DNA of 64,000 nucleotides from Enterococcus_D entomosocium (GCF_030441895.1 NZ_JARJAS010000011.1), one strand, 5' to 3'. Shown: positions 1-9,491, numbered from the stretch's first letter. Notes: generated by a model not told the origin, from the sequence alone. Numbers and translations: made by a program.

Positions 1-1
1 T

Positions 2-949
2 ACACGGGCAGAAGTCATGATGGAAGGTGGTTCAAGCGAGGGAGTAAGTGATGATAGTGAGGATGCGACGGACGAAACGGCTGAGAGTGGCAATCGTGTC
101 GCGACCTTTGATTATCCCGTGACCATTGCAGGGATCTTTTCTGTAATTAAAAAGGATCAAAGCAATCAAAGTAGTTCATCAGATCAAAGTGATTCACAAA
201 ATAGTGATCAGGTATGGCAAGTGATGGAACAAATCAATACCTTTTATGCTAGCAATAATTTAGTGCAAGATTTTAACAAATTGCAGTCTGAAAAACTTTG
301 GGGTCAAGAAGTGATCGAAGAAGAGTCAGACGCCTATTATCAACCGATCTTTGTCCTAAATTCAACGGATGACGTCGAAGCCTTTAAACAAGAAGCCGGT
401 GCCTTATTGCCCCAATATTATCGTGTCATTGCTAATACGGATCAATACGAGCAGATCGCCGGTGGCTTTACTCGGTTAGGGGTGATCGCAAATTACATCG
501 TGATCATTGCGTCGATCGCAACCATCTTTATTATTTCCTTAGTGGTCTTGCTTTTCTTACGAGATCGGAAACAAGAATTGGGCATCTATCTCTCCTTAGG
601 GGAAAGCCGTGGGAAAGTCATTGGACAGATCGTGATTGAAGTCTTGCTGGTTAGTTTAGCCGCACTGCTATTGTCCTTAGTGACCGGGAACTTATTAGGT
701 GGTGCCGTTTCAAATACCTTGATGCAAAACGATTGGATGAGCAATCAAAATGATATGGGCGGTGTTTATTCTGGCGGTTTGATGGCAGCTGATATTGATT
801 ACATGGATATCAAGAATGCCTATCAAGTGTCCTTCTCAGCAGGCTACATCATTACGTATCTGCTGTTAGGTTTAGGAACCGTCTTGTTCTCAGCTATTTT
901 ACCGCTATTGTATATTTTACGCTTGAATCCAAAGAAAATCATGATGTAG
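2..949 (+). CDS. ABC transporter permease, MacB/FtsX type (5' partial)
   Basis: The reading frame is open to the left edge of the window, so this is the C-terminal part of a longer protein. An internal ATG at 17 is not a convincing start. An extracellular stretch rich in Ser, Asp and Gln is followed by three hydrophobic segments (roughly codons 160-185, 205-230 and 275-300 of the visible part) and the end LYILRLNPKKIMM. The protein at 14014-15477 has the same layout and nearly the same C-terminus (LNPKKIML), so the two are paralogues. Family knowledge: FtsX-like permeases pair with MacB-type ATPases and often do mechanotransmission rather than classical transport. The ATPase follows after 12 bases. 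Substrate unknown. Confidence 0.85.
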   Translation, partial: TRAEVMMEGGSSEGVSDDSEDATDETAESGNRVATFDYPVTIAGIFSVIKKDQSNQSSSSDQSDSQNSDQVWQVMEQINTFYASNNLVQDFNKLQSEKLWGQEVIEEESDAYYQPIFVLNSTDDVEAFKQEAGALLPQYYRVIANTDQYEQIAGGFTRLGVIANYIVIIASIATIFIISLVVLLFLRDRKQELGIYLSLGESRGKVIGQIVIEVLLVSLAALLLSLVTGNLLGGAVSNTLMQNDWMSNQNDMGGVYSGGLMAADIDYMDIKNAYQVSFSAGYIITYLLLGLGTVLFSAILPLLYILRLNPKKIMM

Positions 950-961
950 GAGGAACCAACG

Positions 962-1636
962 ATGACTTTATTAGAAACCAAAGCAGTCGATTACTATTAC
1001 CAAGACGGCGATCAGCGCCGCTATATACTGAAAGAGACCTCTGTTTCTTTTGAAAAAGGGACTTTCTATGCCATCTTAGGGCAATCTGGTTCGGGAAAAA
1101 CGACGTTTTTATCCTTGATCAGTGCGTTGGATAGTCCGAAAAGCGGTCAAGTACTTTATGAAGGCACCGATATCGAAAAAATTGGGCATGAAAATTATCG
1201 CCGCGACGACATCAGTATCATTTTCCAAAGCTATAATCTGATTCCCTATTTAAGTGCAGTTGAAAATGTCTTAGTGCCGATGGCGATCACGAAAAATCAG
1301 CTGCCAGACAATCAGCGAGAAGTGGCATACAATTTACTGGATTATATAGGCATCACCAAAGAAAAAGCCGATCGGCTCGTCAATCAATTATCTGGTGGAG
1401 AACAACAGCGGGTAGCGATCGCCCGGGCGTTAGCCACCAATGTCGATATCATTTTAGCGGACGAACCAACCGGGAATTTGGATGAAGAAATGGAACAAGA
1501 GATCATCGATATCTTTAAGGAGCTGGCACACGTCCACAACAAATGTGTGATCGTCGTGACCCACGCTAACGAGATCGCTCAACAAGCGGATGAAGTCTTG
1601 TATTTACGTAAAGGTGTGTTGAGTAAACATGAGTGA
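962..1636 (+). CDS. ABC transporter ATPase of MacB/LolD type
   Basis: This 224-residue protein has all nucleotide-binding motifs: Walker A GQSGSGKTT (about residues 40-48), signature LSGGEQQR, Walker B IILADEPTGNLD with the catalytic Glu, and a late switch His in VVVTHA. The start is set by AGGAGG about 7 bases upstream. It lies 12 bases after the permease, and its end overlaps the start of the PASTA protein by 8 bases, indicating translational coupling. It is closely similar to the ATPase at 15490-16164. It should dimerise and drive the FtsX-like permease at the inner face of the membrane. Confidence 0.93.
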   Translation: MTLLETKAVDYYYQDGDQRRYILKETSVSFEKGTFYAILGQSGSGKTTFLSLISALDSPKSGQVLYEGTDIEKIGHENYRRDDISIIFQSYNLIPYLSAVENVLVPMAITKNQLPDNQREVAYNLLDYIGITKEKADRLVNQLSGGEQQRVAIARALATNVDIILADEPTGNLDEEMEQEIIDIFKELAHVHNKCVIVVTHANEIAQQADEVLYLRKGVLSKHE

Positions 1637-3176
1637 TTTTTTATCAAATTTTAGCCCGGACAACTATGATGGCAAAAAGAAATCCGCTGGCAATAGCGAG
1701 AAAAAAACTAGCGAACCTGTCGGAGATCAAAATGCAAGAGGCGCGGAGCAAGCGAGCAAACCAGCGGAGCCAACGACGGTTCACCAATCAGAAGAGCCGA
1801 CAGCTAGTGAGCCGATGAGTCGCTCGGCAGCCCGTCAACAAACACAGACGACTGAAGCAAAAGCGGCGAGTTCTGGGACTGAGAAGGTAGCCTCAAAGGA
1901 ACCAGTCAGCCGTTTTGGTAAAGAAGAAACGGAATTTGATCCGACCTACAAAAAGCGTCAGCAGAAAAAAATCTTGCTGATTGCTTTACTGACCGCCTTG
2001 GCGGTTGCCGTGATCGGGATCGTCTATTATCAGATGACCCATGTGAAGGTGCCGGATTTCACTGCCCAAGATCTGTCAGAAGCGCGGACGTGGGGCATGG
2101 AAGAAGGCGTCGCTATCAAAGTGGAGCAAGAATATGACTTTGACAAAGACGTCAACCAAGTAATCGACCAAAGTGTCGACCCTGAGAAAAAAATCAAGAA
2201 GGGTGCCACACTGACACTGACGGCGAGTCTCGGGCCTGATCCTGAAGAACGCTTAGAGCTACCGGATTTTTCAGCGATGCAAGTGACCGAAGCAAAAGAT
2301 TGGATCGCTAGCAATAAAGCCGAAAACCTCTCTTTGATCGAACAATTTGACGACAATGTAGCAGCAGAAGCTTTTATCAAACAAGAGGCGGCCAACAAAG
2401 AGCTTGATTTAGCCGAATACAAACGCAAAGACCGTTTGAGTGTCTACTATTCAAAGGGCAAAGAAGTCTTTGAAAAAAATATTGAAGTACCTGATTTTAC
2501 AGGCAAAGCCAAAAGTGAAGCTTCTGAATGGGCGAAAAAGAATGACTTGAAATACAAAGAAGAAACCGTCTTTTCTGACAGTGTCGCCCTGGATCTGGTC
2601 GTTTCACAAGAACCAGTCAAAGGCAGCAAACTTGCGAAAAAAGAAGAATTTGTGGTGAAGGTCTCAAAAGGCCAAGCTTTGACCGTTCCAGATTTTTCAC
2701 AATACACGATCGAAGAAGCCCAAGGACTAGAATCAAAAATCCCGTTGCAAGTCAGCACGGTCTATTCCGATCAAGTGGCGTATGGTTGTTTCTTGAGTCA
2801 GTCGGAGGAAGCGGGCAAAGAGTACAGCGAAAGCGATACTTTGCCAACTGTCAAAGTCGTCTACTCATTAGGTAGACCGTATTTGAAAGACATCCGTTTC
2901 CAAGCAACGGAAGGCGACTTGCCAAAACTATTCTTTGATGAATACAAATCAAAAGGCGCCAATGTCTATTACGAAATCTACTATGTCGATTCGGCGGAAC
3001 CAAAAGGAACCGTCGTTGAAATGAGCCGCTACGGCGAGTTCATTCCCCTAGAAACGTGGATCACCATCGGTATCAGCCGCGGCAATCTGCAAGGCAGTAC
3101 CCAAACACTGCCGGCAGAGGATGGCGGGGAGGCGGATGAACCGGTCAGTACCGCTAGTTCATCTGCTGCCGAATAA
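1629..3176 (+). CDS. Membrane-anchored protein with PASTA-like repeats (copy 1)
   Basis: The 515-residue protein has a polar cytoplasmic N-terminus (about 1-108, rich in Lys, Glu, Ser), a basic KKRQQKK stop, one membrane helix (about 115-134), and then about five repeats of 65-70 residues. Four repeats open with a VPDF or LPDF motif, as PASTA domains do, and several end in a SLG or SKG turn; the last repeat is divergent. Family knowledge: PASTA domains bind muropeptides or support folding in Ser/Thr kinases and PBPs. Neither a kinase nor a transpeptidase domain is present here. The gene overlaps its ATPase by 8 bases and shares the MSDFLS start with its paralogue at 16157. Inference: an external sensory or partner subunit of the ABC permease. 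Confidence 0.85.
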   Translation: MSDFLSNFSPDNYDGKKKSAGNSEKKTSEPVGDQNARGAEQASKPAEPTTVHQSEEPTASEPMSRSAARQQTQTTEAKAASSGTEKVASKEPVSRFGKEETEFDPTYKKRQQKKILLIALLTALAVAVIGIVYYQMTHVKVPDFTAQDLSEARTWGMEEGVAIKVEQEYDFDKDVNQVIDQSVDPEKKIKKGATLTLTASLGPDPEERLELPDFSAMQVTEAKDWIASNKAENLSLIEQFDDNVAAEAFIKQEAANKELDLAEYKRKDRLSVYYSKGKEVFEKNIEVPDFTGKAKSEASEWAKKNDLKYKEETVFSDSVALDLVVSQEPVKGSKLAKKEEFVVKVSKGQALTVPDFSQYTIEEAQGLESKIPLQVSTVYSDQVAYGCFLSQSEEAGKEYSESDTLPTVKVVYSLGRPYLKDIRFQATEGDLPKLFFDEYKSKGANVYYEIYYVDSAEPKGTVVEMSRYGEFIPLETWITIGISRGNLQGSTQTLPAEDGGEADEPVSTASSSAAE

Positions 3177-3217
3177 TCTCGCAACCGACACTTTTTCACA
3201 CAGCATCAAAAGGTAAG

Positions 3218-3242
3218 CACCCTTCCTTGGAAGGGTGTTTTT
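3218..3242 (+). terminator. Rho-independent terminator after the first ABC-PASTA module
   Basis: A 9-bp perfect stem (CACCCTTCC/GGAAGGGTG) with a 2-base loop is followed by five T. It closes the first module. Confidence 0.88.
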
Positions 3243-3362
3243 ACTTACTAATTGTAAAAAAAACACGAGCGAGCCGCTTGAAATCGCTGGATCGATAAAG
3301 TAAACTTGATGGTAACGAGAAAAAATGGCTCCGCAGTGCCATCTATAGAAGGGACGAAACAA

Positions 3363-5102
3363 ATGATAAAAAAATTACTCGCGAATGTTGGCAGCTATAA
3401 GAAGGACAGCTTGCTGACCCCTGTGTATGTAGCAGGAGAGGTTGCCTTAGATGTCATTATGCCCCTGATCATGGCCATGATGATCGACCAAGGGATCGAA
3501 AAAGGAGACGCCGGTGTGATTCTAAGAGATGGCGGCTTGCTTTTTTTATGTTCCTTGATCGCATTACTTTTAGGAACGCTTGGCGGACGAACGGCAGCGA
3601 TCGCTTCGGCTGGTTTTGCCCGCAACCTGCGGCACAATCTGTTTCGCCGAATCCAAGATTTTTCCTTTTCAAACATTGACCGCTTTTCTTCCTCCAGTTT
3701 GATCACCCGCTTGACCACTGACGTGACCAACGTCCAAAATGCGTATCAAATGATTATTCGTATTCTGGTCCGCAGTCCGTTAGTTCTGATTTTCTCACTT
3801 GCAATGGTTAGCACCATCAGCCCAGAACTTATGACGATCTACTTAGTTGTTTTACCGATCTTAGCGATTGGCCTTGCCTTAGTGATTCGTTTTGCCCACC
3901 CGCTATTTCTAAAAGTATTCCGCATTTATGACCGCTTGAATAATGTGGTGCAAGAGAATCTACAAGGGGTTCGCGTCGTGAAATCGTATGTCCGGGAAGA
4001 ACAACAAGAAGAACTGTTTGGCGAAGTGTCCACCGATGTTTATCGGAATTTCACTCTTGCGCAACGAATCGTCTCTTTTAACATGCCATTGATGCAATTT
4101 GCAGTCTATACATGTATGTTGCTCTTGTCATGGTTTGGTGCCCAGTTGATCGTGGAACAAAGTAGCCTGACGACTGGTGAATTAGTCAGCATGTTCAACT
4201 ACACGATGCAGATTTTGATGAGCTTGATGATGATGTCGATGGCTTTCGTGCAGATTTTGATCGCACGAACGTCGGCAGAACGGGTCGTGGAAGTATTAGA
4301 TGAAGAAAGTGACTTGAAAAATCCCGCCGAGCCAGTCAAAGAAATCAAAGACGGCTCCATCATTTTTGAAAATGTCGGCTTTAGTTACGCCAATGACAAA
4401 AACAAGTTGGCGCTGACCGATGCGAATCTACGCATCGAATCCGGTGAAGTCATTGGGATCATTGGTGGAACCGGGAGCGGGAAATCCACCCTTGTCCAGC
4501 TGATCCCGCGCTTATATGATGTGATTGAAGGGCGTGTCATCGTCGGCGGTCATGATGTTCGCGACTATGATTTAGAAGCATTGCGGGACCAAGTAAGTAT
4601 GGTCTTGCAAAACAATGTACTCTTTAGCGGCACCATCAACGACAATTTACGTTGGGGCAATGAAGAGGCGTCGGATGAAGAGATCCAGCGCGTGGCGACG
4701 ATTGCACAAGCCGATCCCTTCATTCAAGAGTTTCCTGATAAATATGAAACGCAGATCTCACAAGGAGGGAACAATGTTTCCGGTGGGCAAAAACAACGGT
4801 TGACGATTGCTCGCGCCTTATTAAAGAAACCGAAAATCTTGATTCTCGATGATTCTACTAGTGCCGTCGACACCAAAACCGATCGCAGTATCCGCGAAGG
4901 CTTGAAACGAGAAATTCCGGGAACGACGACGATCATTATTTCCCAACGGATCAATTCGATCGAAGACGCCGACCGGATCATCGTAATGGATGATGGCAAA
5001 ATCAATGGCATCGGTACCCACGAAGAATTGTTGGCAAACAATGCCATCTATCAAGAAGTGTACCATTCGCAGCAGAAAGGATTTGGTGAAGGTGAAGAAT
5101 AG
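3363..5102 (+). CDS. Heterodimeric ABC exporter subunit with degenerate ATPase site
   Basis: This 579-residue half-transporter has an N-terminal six-helix exporter domain (about 1-310) and a C-terminal ATPase domain (about 335-579). Walker A is GGTGSGKST and the signature is VSGGQ. Walker B reads LILDDST: Asp replaces the usual catalytic Glu, so this half carries the non-hydrolysing site. The ATG at 3363 is preferred because GAAGGGA lies 8 bases before it; the frame is open to an upstream ATG at 3306 without a comparable site. The next gene overlaps its end and encodes the canonical half. Such pairs (LmrCD, BmrCD, EfrAB types) export drugs or lipophilic compounds. I cannot say which enterococcal pair this is. 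Confidence 0.92.
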   Translation: MIKKLLANVGSYKKDSLLTPVYVAGEVALDVIMPLIMAMMIDQGIEKGDAGVILRDGGLLFLCSLIALLLGTLGGRTAAIASAGFARNLRHNLFRRIQDFSFSNIDRFSSSSLITRLTTDVTNVQNAYQMIIRILVRSPLVLIFSLAMVSTISPELMTIYLVVLPILAIGLALVIRFAHPLFLKVFRIYDRLNNVVQENLQGVRVVKSYVREEQQEELFGEVSTDVYRNFTLAQRIVSFNMPLMQFAVYTCMLLLSWFGAQLIVEQSSLTTGELVSMFNYTMQILMSLMMMSMAFVQILIARTSAERVVEVLDEESDLKNPAEPVKEIKDGSIIFENVGFSYANDKNKLALTDANLRIESGEVIGIIGGTGSGKSTLVQLIPRLYDVIEGRVIVGGHDVRDYDLEALRDQVSMVLQNNVLFSGTINDNLRWGNEEASDEEIQRVATIAQADPFIQEFPDKYETQISQGGNNVSGGQKQRLTIARALLKKPKILILDDSTSAVDTKTDRSIREGLKREIPGTTTIIISQRINSIEDADRIIVMDDGKINGIGTHEELLANNAIYQEVYHSQQKGFGEGEE

Positions 5103-6963
5103 ACAAGCAGCAAATCCCAAGCGCACATTAAAACGTTTATTGCGAACGATGTTTGGCGACTACAAAGGACAACTCCTATTCGTCGTTGTTATGATCTTGT
5201 TAAGTGCTTTTGCCAACGTTCGTGGTTCGTTGTTTTTACAAGTCGTGATCGACGATCATATCACACCGCTTTTAGGGCAAGCCAATCCTGATTTTGGCGG
5301 CTTGTTTCGGGCGATCGTCCAAATGGCGATCATCTACCTGATTGGGATCTTGGCCGCACTGATCTATAACTTTATGATGGTCAAGATCAGTGAGGGCACG
5401 CAGAAAAAAATCCGTGACCAAATGTTTACACATATGCAGTCTCTACCAGTCGGCTACTTTGATGCCCGCTCAGATGGCGACATCATGAGTCACTTTACCA
5501 ACGATACGGACACGTTGCGTCAAATGATCTCCCAAAGTATTCCAAACTTGATGATGGCGGCGGTAACCTTTTGTTCTGTCTTTATCGCCATGTTCTCCAT
5601 CAGTGTTCCATTGACTCTGTTCGTGATGCTGTCGGTTATTTTGATGCTGAATGTGATCCGCATCATTTCTCGCCGCAGCGGCCGCTTCTTTGGCGCACAG
5701 CAACGAGATTTAGGCGCTGTCAACGGGTATATCGAAGAAATGATGCACGGACAAAAAGTCGTCAAAATCTTCAATCATGAAAAAATCGTCATGGAAGAAT
5801 TTGATGCCTTAAATGATCAACTGCAAGAAAGTGCCACTAAAGCCAATGTCAATGCCAATACCTTGATGCCGATCATGATGAACTTACTAAATGTCCAATA
5901 TGTCTTGATCGCCATCATTGGTGGCCTGTTTGCCATCAATGGTGTTTCTGGACTGACGGTCGGGATGATCGCTTCTTTCTTGCAACTGAGCCGTTCATTG
6001 AATGGCCCTATCAGCCAAGTATCACAACAAATCAACTTTGTGATCATGGCATTAGCCGGTGCTGAGCGAATTTTCAACCTATTAGATGAAACGCCAGAAA
6101 TCGATCATGGCTACGTCACACTGGTCAATGCCAAATGGTCGCAAGGTCAACTAGTTGAAACCAAAGAACGAACAGGCACGTGGGCGTGGAAACATCCCCA
6201 CGAGGATGGAACCATTACCTATACGGAAGTGACGGGAGACGTGCGGTTTGAAGATGTTGATTTCGGCTATGTCGATAATCAACTGGTCTTACATGAGATC
6301 AATCTGTATGCAGAGCCTGGGCAAAAAGTTGCCTTTGTTGGTGCAACAGGTGCTGGTAAGACAACGATTACCAATCTGATCAATCGGTTCTACAACATCC
6401 AAGACGGGAAGATTCGCTATGATGGTATCAATATTGAAAAAATCCATCTGGAATCCCTCCGTCGCTCATTAGGAATCGTTTTGCAAGACACCCATTTGTT
6501 TACTGGAACGATTCGCGAGAATATTCGCTTCGGAAAACTGGATGCTAGTGATGAAGAAGTGCTGGCAGCAGCGAAACTAGCCAATGCCGACATGTTTATC
6601 AACCATTTGCCAGAAAAATACGACACCGTGATCACGGGCGATGGCGAAGGGCTTTCCCAAGGTCAACGGCAGCTGTTGGCAATTGCTCGCGCAGCGATCG
6701 CTGATCCGCCAGTGATGATCTTAGACGAAGCCACCTCAAGCATCGATACCCGTACAGAGCGTATCGTCCAATCAGGGATGGATCGTTTGATGTCTGGACG
6801 GACCGTGTTTGTGATCGCCCATCGATTGTCTACAATCCAAAACTCCGATGCCATCATGGTGATGGATCATGGCCGTATCATTGAGCGGGGGACCCATGAA
6901 ACGCTGTTGGAAGAAAAAGGCACCTATTATCAGCTATATACTGGGAAAATCGAATTGGATTGA
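5086..6963 (+). CDS. Heterodimeric ABC exporter subunit with canonical ATPase site
   Basis: This half-transporter of about 625 residues has six membrane helices followed by an ATPase domain: Walker A GATGAGKTT, signature LSQGQRQ, Walker B VMILDEATSS with catalytic Glu, and switch His in VIAHRLST. It overlaps the end of the preceding gene by 17 bases. Two in-frame GTG codons (5086 and 5092) follow AGAAAGGA; spacing is 4 and 10 bases, so either could be used, and I list the first. An insert of about 40 residues before the ATPase domain (6120-6240) resembles LmrD-type subunits. With its partner it should form one functional exporter with a single hydrolytic site. Confidence 0.92.
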   Translation: MKVKNRQAANPKRTLKRLLRTMFGDYKGQLLFVVVMILLSAFANVRGSLFLQVVIDDHITPLLGQANPDFGGLFRAIVQMAIIYLIGILAALIYNFMMVKISEGTQKKIRDQMFTHMQSLPVGYFDARSDGDIMSHFTNDTDTLRQMISQSIPNLMMAAVTFCSVFIAMFSISVPLTLFVMLSVILMLNVIRIISRRSGRFFGAQQRDLGAVNGYIEEMMHGQKVVKIFNHEKIVMEEFDALNDQLQESATKANVNANTLMPIMMNLLNVQYVLIAIIGGLFAINGVSGLTVGMIASFLQLSRSLNGPISQVSQQINFVIMALAGAERIFNLLDETPEIDHGYVTLVNAKWSQGQLVETKERTGTWAWKHPHEDGTITYTEVTGDVRFEDVDFGYVDNQLVLHEINLYAEPGQKVAFVGATGAGKTTITNLINRFYNIQDGKIRYDGINIEKIHLESLRRSLGIVLQDTHLFTGTIRENIRFGKLDASDEEVLAAAKLANADMFINHLPEKYDTVITGDGEGLSQGQRQLLAIARAAIADPPVMILDEATSSIDTRTERIVQSGMDRLMSGRTVFVIAHRLSTIQNSDAIMVMDHGRIIERGTHETLLEEKGTYYQLYTGKIELD

Positions 6964-7031
6964 TTCTGCCATTGCTACGGCTTGAAGCTGCAGCGACTGG
7001 CGATCTGCCTATTTTCCCCTTGTTTGCAACG

Positions 7032-7062
7032 ACCGATTGGCAGTAAGCCAGTCGGTTTTTTT
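7032..7062 (+). terminator. Terminator after the ABC exporter pair
   Basis: The stem ACCGATTGGC/GCCAGTCGGT (10 bp with one G-T pair) has a 5-base loop and is followed by T7. Confidence 0.87.
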
Positions 7063-7164
7063 GCGCAGCTCGAAAAAATGGTATACTGTCACTGAGACAG
7101 CCGTAGAACGGCGGCAGCACGTAAGCAGTTGTGCTGCGGAAAATGGATTCCATGAGGTGAAAAT

Positions 7165-7659
7165 ATGAAACTAGCATTGGCAAAGATCGTTTTAGACGAA
7201 GAATGGTATGAGGTGGTCCAATCGGAAAAAGGGCTAGTGTATTTTGGTCGGCAGCAGGATCATCATGAATTACTCAAATTCTTTCCATTGGCTGAAATCA
7301 GTAGTATAGCTGACCTTGATCCAGTAATTGAAACGCAGCTGCAAGCTTATTTTGCAGGGGAACCAGTGACGTTTACTTTTGCGTTTGATTTTGTAGGGAC
7401 ACCGTTTCAACAAACCGTTTGGCAAGCACTGACCCAAATTCCTTATGGTGAAACCACTACGTACAGTGACTTGGCGCTGCGCATTCAACGTCCGACCGCT
7501 GTCCGAGCTGTCGCCAACGCAGTGGGGCGTAACCCAATGATGATCGTGGTTCCTTGTCATCGGGTGTTAGGAAAAAACGGCCGCTTGACGGGGTATCGGG
7601 GCGGGTTAGCAACCAAACGCCGACTACTGCAACTGGAAGGGATTCCGTTTAAAGAATAA
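7165..7659 (+). CDS. ogt: Methylated-DNA-protein cysteine methyltransferase
   Basis: This 164-residue suicide enzyme removes alkyl groups from O6-alkylguanine. The active-site motif is VVPCHRV with the acceptor Cys at 131; the surrounding ATPase-like-fold helix-turn-helix residues (RAVANAVGRNP) and the terminal GYRGG..K..LL..E are all in family positions. The length is that of the Ogt group without the Ada N-terminal domain. GAGGTG lies 7 bases before the ATG. It stands alone between a terminator and the promoter of the phosphohexomutase. No frame damage is seen. Confidence 0.94.
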   Translation: MKLALAKIVLDEEWYEVVQSEKGLVYFGRQQDHHELLKFFPLAEISSIADLDPVIETQLQAYFAGEPVTFTFAFDFVGTPFQQTVWQALTQIPYGETTTYSDLALRIQRPTAVRAVANAVGRNPMMIVVPCHRVLGKNGRLTGYRGGLATKRRLLQLEGIPFKE

Positions 7660-7718
7660 GGAAAGTAAACTATTTATAGTAAAAAATACTAAAAAGCAAT
7701 TTCATTTCCTTTTTTCTC

Positions 7719-7727
7719 TGGTATAAT
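7719..7727 (+). promoter_or_regulatory. Extended -10 promoter for the phosphohexomutase
   Basis: TGGTATAAT is an extended -10 (TGn plus a perfect TATAAT). No good -35 is visible 17 bases upstream, which is usual for extended -10 promoters. It sits 36 bases before the start codon. Confidence 0.6.
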
Positions 7728-7762
7728 AAAATTGATTCCGGTTACAAGAAGGGGTGGAGGAA

Positions 7763-9268
7763 ATGAACATCGTTGATTTGCAAAATGGTTCTGATATTCG
7801 AGGGATTGCGATCGCAACAGAAAAAGAACAGGTGACGCTGACGGAGCAAGCGGTTCGGCAAGTTGCTTCGGGCTTGTGCAACTGGTTGGAAACAAAGGGC
7901 AGCGGACCTTTTCGCGTGGCAGTCGGTCGTGACAGTCGCTTGAGTGGCGAAGCACTGCAAGAAGTGTTGATGGCACAGCTGCAGCAAGAAGGCGTGGCAG
8001 TGATCGATTGTGGCTTGGCAACGACACCAGCCATGTTTATGAGCACACAGTTTGCGGATTTCGACTGTGATGCTGGTGTGATGCTGACAGCGAGTCATTT
8101 GCCTTATTACTTTAATGGAATAAAAATTTTCAGCCGCCAAGGCGGTGCCGAAAAAATGGATATCCACTATATTTTGACCCACACTACCGTTCATGAGGCA
8201 GCGGAAAAAGGAAGCTATCAGCAAAAAGACCTGCTGACGCCTTATGCCCAAGATCTACTGCAAAAAATTCGCCAAGGGATGGGAACCAATGAGGAAAAAC
8301 CTTTGGCTGGATTAAAGATCATTGTTGATGCAGGCAATGGTGCCGGCGGCTTTTTTGCTGAAAAAGTGTTGCTGCCGCTAGGGGCAGATACGAATGGCTC
8401 GCAATTTTTAGAACCGGATGGGCATTTTCCCAATCATATCCCTAATCCAGACAATAAAGAGGCGATGGCAAGTATTCGTGAAGCCGTCTTACGAGAACAA
8501 GCCGATCTAGGCATTATTTTCGATACCGATGTCGACCGCTCGGCTGTCGTGACCAAAAGCGGTGAGCCCTTGAACCGCAACAATATGATTGCTGTATTAA
8601 GCAAGATCATCTTAGCGGAACACCCTGGCACGCGTATCGTCACTAATTCACCAACCTCTAATCATTTAAAAACCTTTATCGAAGCACTGGGAGGGCAGCA
8701 AGTACGCTATATTTCTGGCTACCGCAATGTGATCAACAAAGCGATTGAATTGAATGAAGCAGGACTGGACACACAGTTAGCCATCGAAACCAGCGGGCAT
8801 GCCGCGTTTAAAGAAAATTTCTTTTTAGATGACGGGGCGTACGTGATCGCCAAGCTCTTGATGATGCTGCCACAATTGCAACAGCAAGGCACGACACTGG
8901 ATGAGCTGATCGCGGCGTTGCAACAACCCGCCGAGACCCAAGAATTGCGCTTTGCGATCCAAAAAGCCGACTATCAAGACTATGGTCGCCAAGTGATCGC
9001 GGATTTAGCCGATCATTTGCTGCCAGGCTGGCAGATCGATCCAGAAAATGAGGAAGGCATTCGCATCAACTTGACAGCGCCCTATGGCCAAGGCTGGTTC
9101 TTGCTGCGAATGAGCTTGCACGAACCACTGCTGGTGCTGCAGATCGAAAATGATGAAGCGGGTCATCTACCGGCAGTCGTTCAAGCAATCGGTCGCTTCC
9201 TATCGCAGTATGAAGCCATCGATCAAAGTAAACTGACACAGTTTTTAGCACAGCAACCAAAAATTTGA
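7763..9268 (+). CDS. Phosphomannomutase/phosphoglucomutase family alpha-phosphohexomutase
   Basis: This 501-residue protein moves a phosphate between C1 and C6 of hexoses through a phosphoserine. Visible motifs in order are the N-terminal GSDIRG, the active-site loop TASHLP with Ser111, the magnesium loop DTDVDRS, and the sugar-binding loop ETSGHA. Those are the four expected elements, and the length is normal. ATG 7763 is chosen; an in-frame GTG at 7754 lies within the AGAAGGGG ribosome site. A small membrane-protein gene follows after 19 bases. Which sugar it prefers cannot be told from sequence. Confidence 0.92.
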   Translation: MNIVDLQNGSDIRGIAIATEKEQVTLTEQAVRQVASGLCNWLETKGSGPFRVAVGRDSRLSGEALQEVLMAQLQQEGVAVIDCGLATTPAMFMSTQFADFDCDAGVMLTASHLPYYFNGIKIFSRQGGAEKMDIHYILTHTTVHEAAEKGSYQQKDLLTPYAQDLLQKIRQGMGTNEEKPLAGLKIIVDAGNGAGGFFAEKVLLPLGADTNGSQFLEPDGHFPNHIPNPDNKEAMASIREAVLREQADLGIIFDTDVDRSAVVTKSGEPLNRNNMIAVLSKIILAEHPGTRIVTNSPTSNHLKTFIEALGGQQVRYISGYRNVINKAIELNEAGLDTQLAIETSGHAAFKENFFLDDGAYVIAKLLMMLPQLQQQGTTLDELIAALQQPAETQELRFAIQKADYQDYGRQVIADLADHLLPGWQIDPENEEGIRINLTAPYGQGWFLLRMSLHEPLLVLQIENDEAGHLPAVVQAIGRFLSQYEAIDQSKLTQFLAQQPKI

Positions 9269-9287
9269 AGAAAAGCAGGGAACTAAA

Positions 9288-9491
9288 ATGGTGATCTTGA
9301 TGCTGCTGATCATGGCAGTGACGTATGGTGTGAATTTTTTCTTGTTTCGTTATTTGAACAAACGACCAAAAATCGATGTCGTTGAACGGTTATCAATGCT
9401 ATTAGGTGTCAACATGAGTGTGCTTTTTTTCGATGGGATTTTATTGTTTATCGGAAAACTACTAATTGAGACTGTTGAGATCATCGAGTAA
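9288..9491 (+). CDS. Small two-helix membrane protein
   Basis: The 67-residue product has a hydrophobic N-terminal segment (about 1-22), a charged linker (NKRPKIDVVER) and a second hydrophobic segment (about 38-62). The ribosome site AGGGAA lies just upstream. It follows the phosphohexomutase by 19 bases and is closed by a strong terminator, so it is probably co-transcribed. I do not recognise the family. Confidence 0.65.
   Translation: MVILMLLIMAVTYGVNFFLFRYLNKRPKIDVVERLSMLLGVNMSVLFFDGILLFIGKLLIETVEIIE

Noticed and set aside
2030..2428. Open frame of 132 codons on the minus strand inside the PASTA gene
   Set aside because: No ribosome site, Ser-rich low-information product, and wholly inside a well-supported gene; a shadow of the opposite strand.
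7742..8251. Long minus-strand frame inside the phosphohexomutase
   Set aside because: It conflicts with an unmistakable enzyme gene and shows no family motif or ribosome site.
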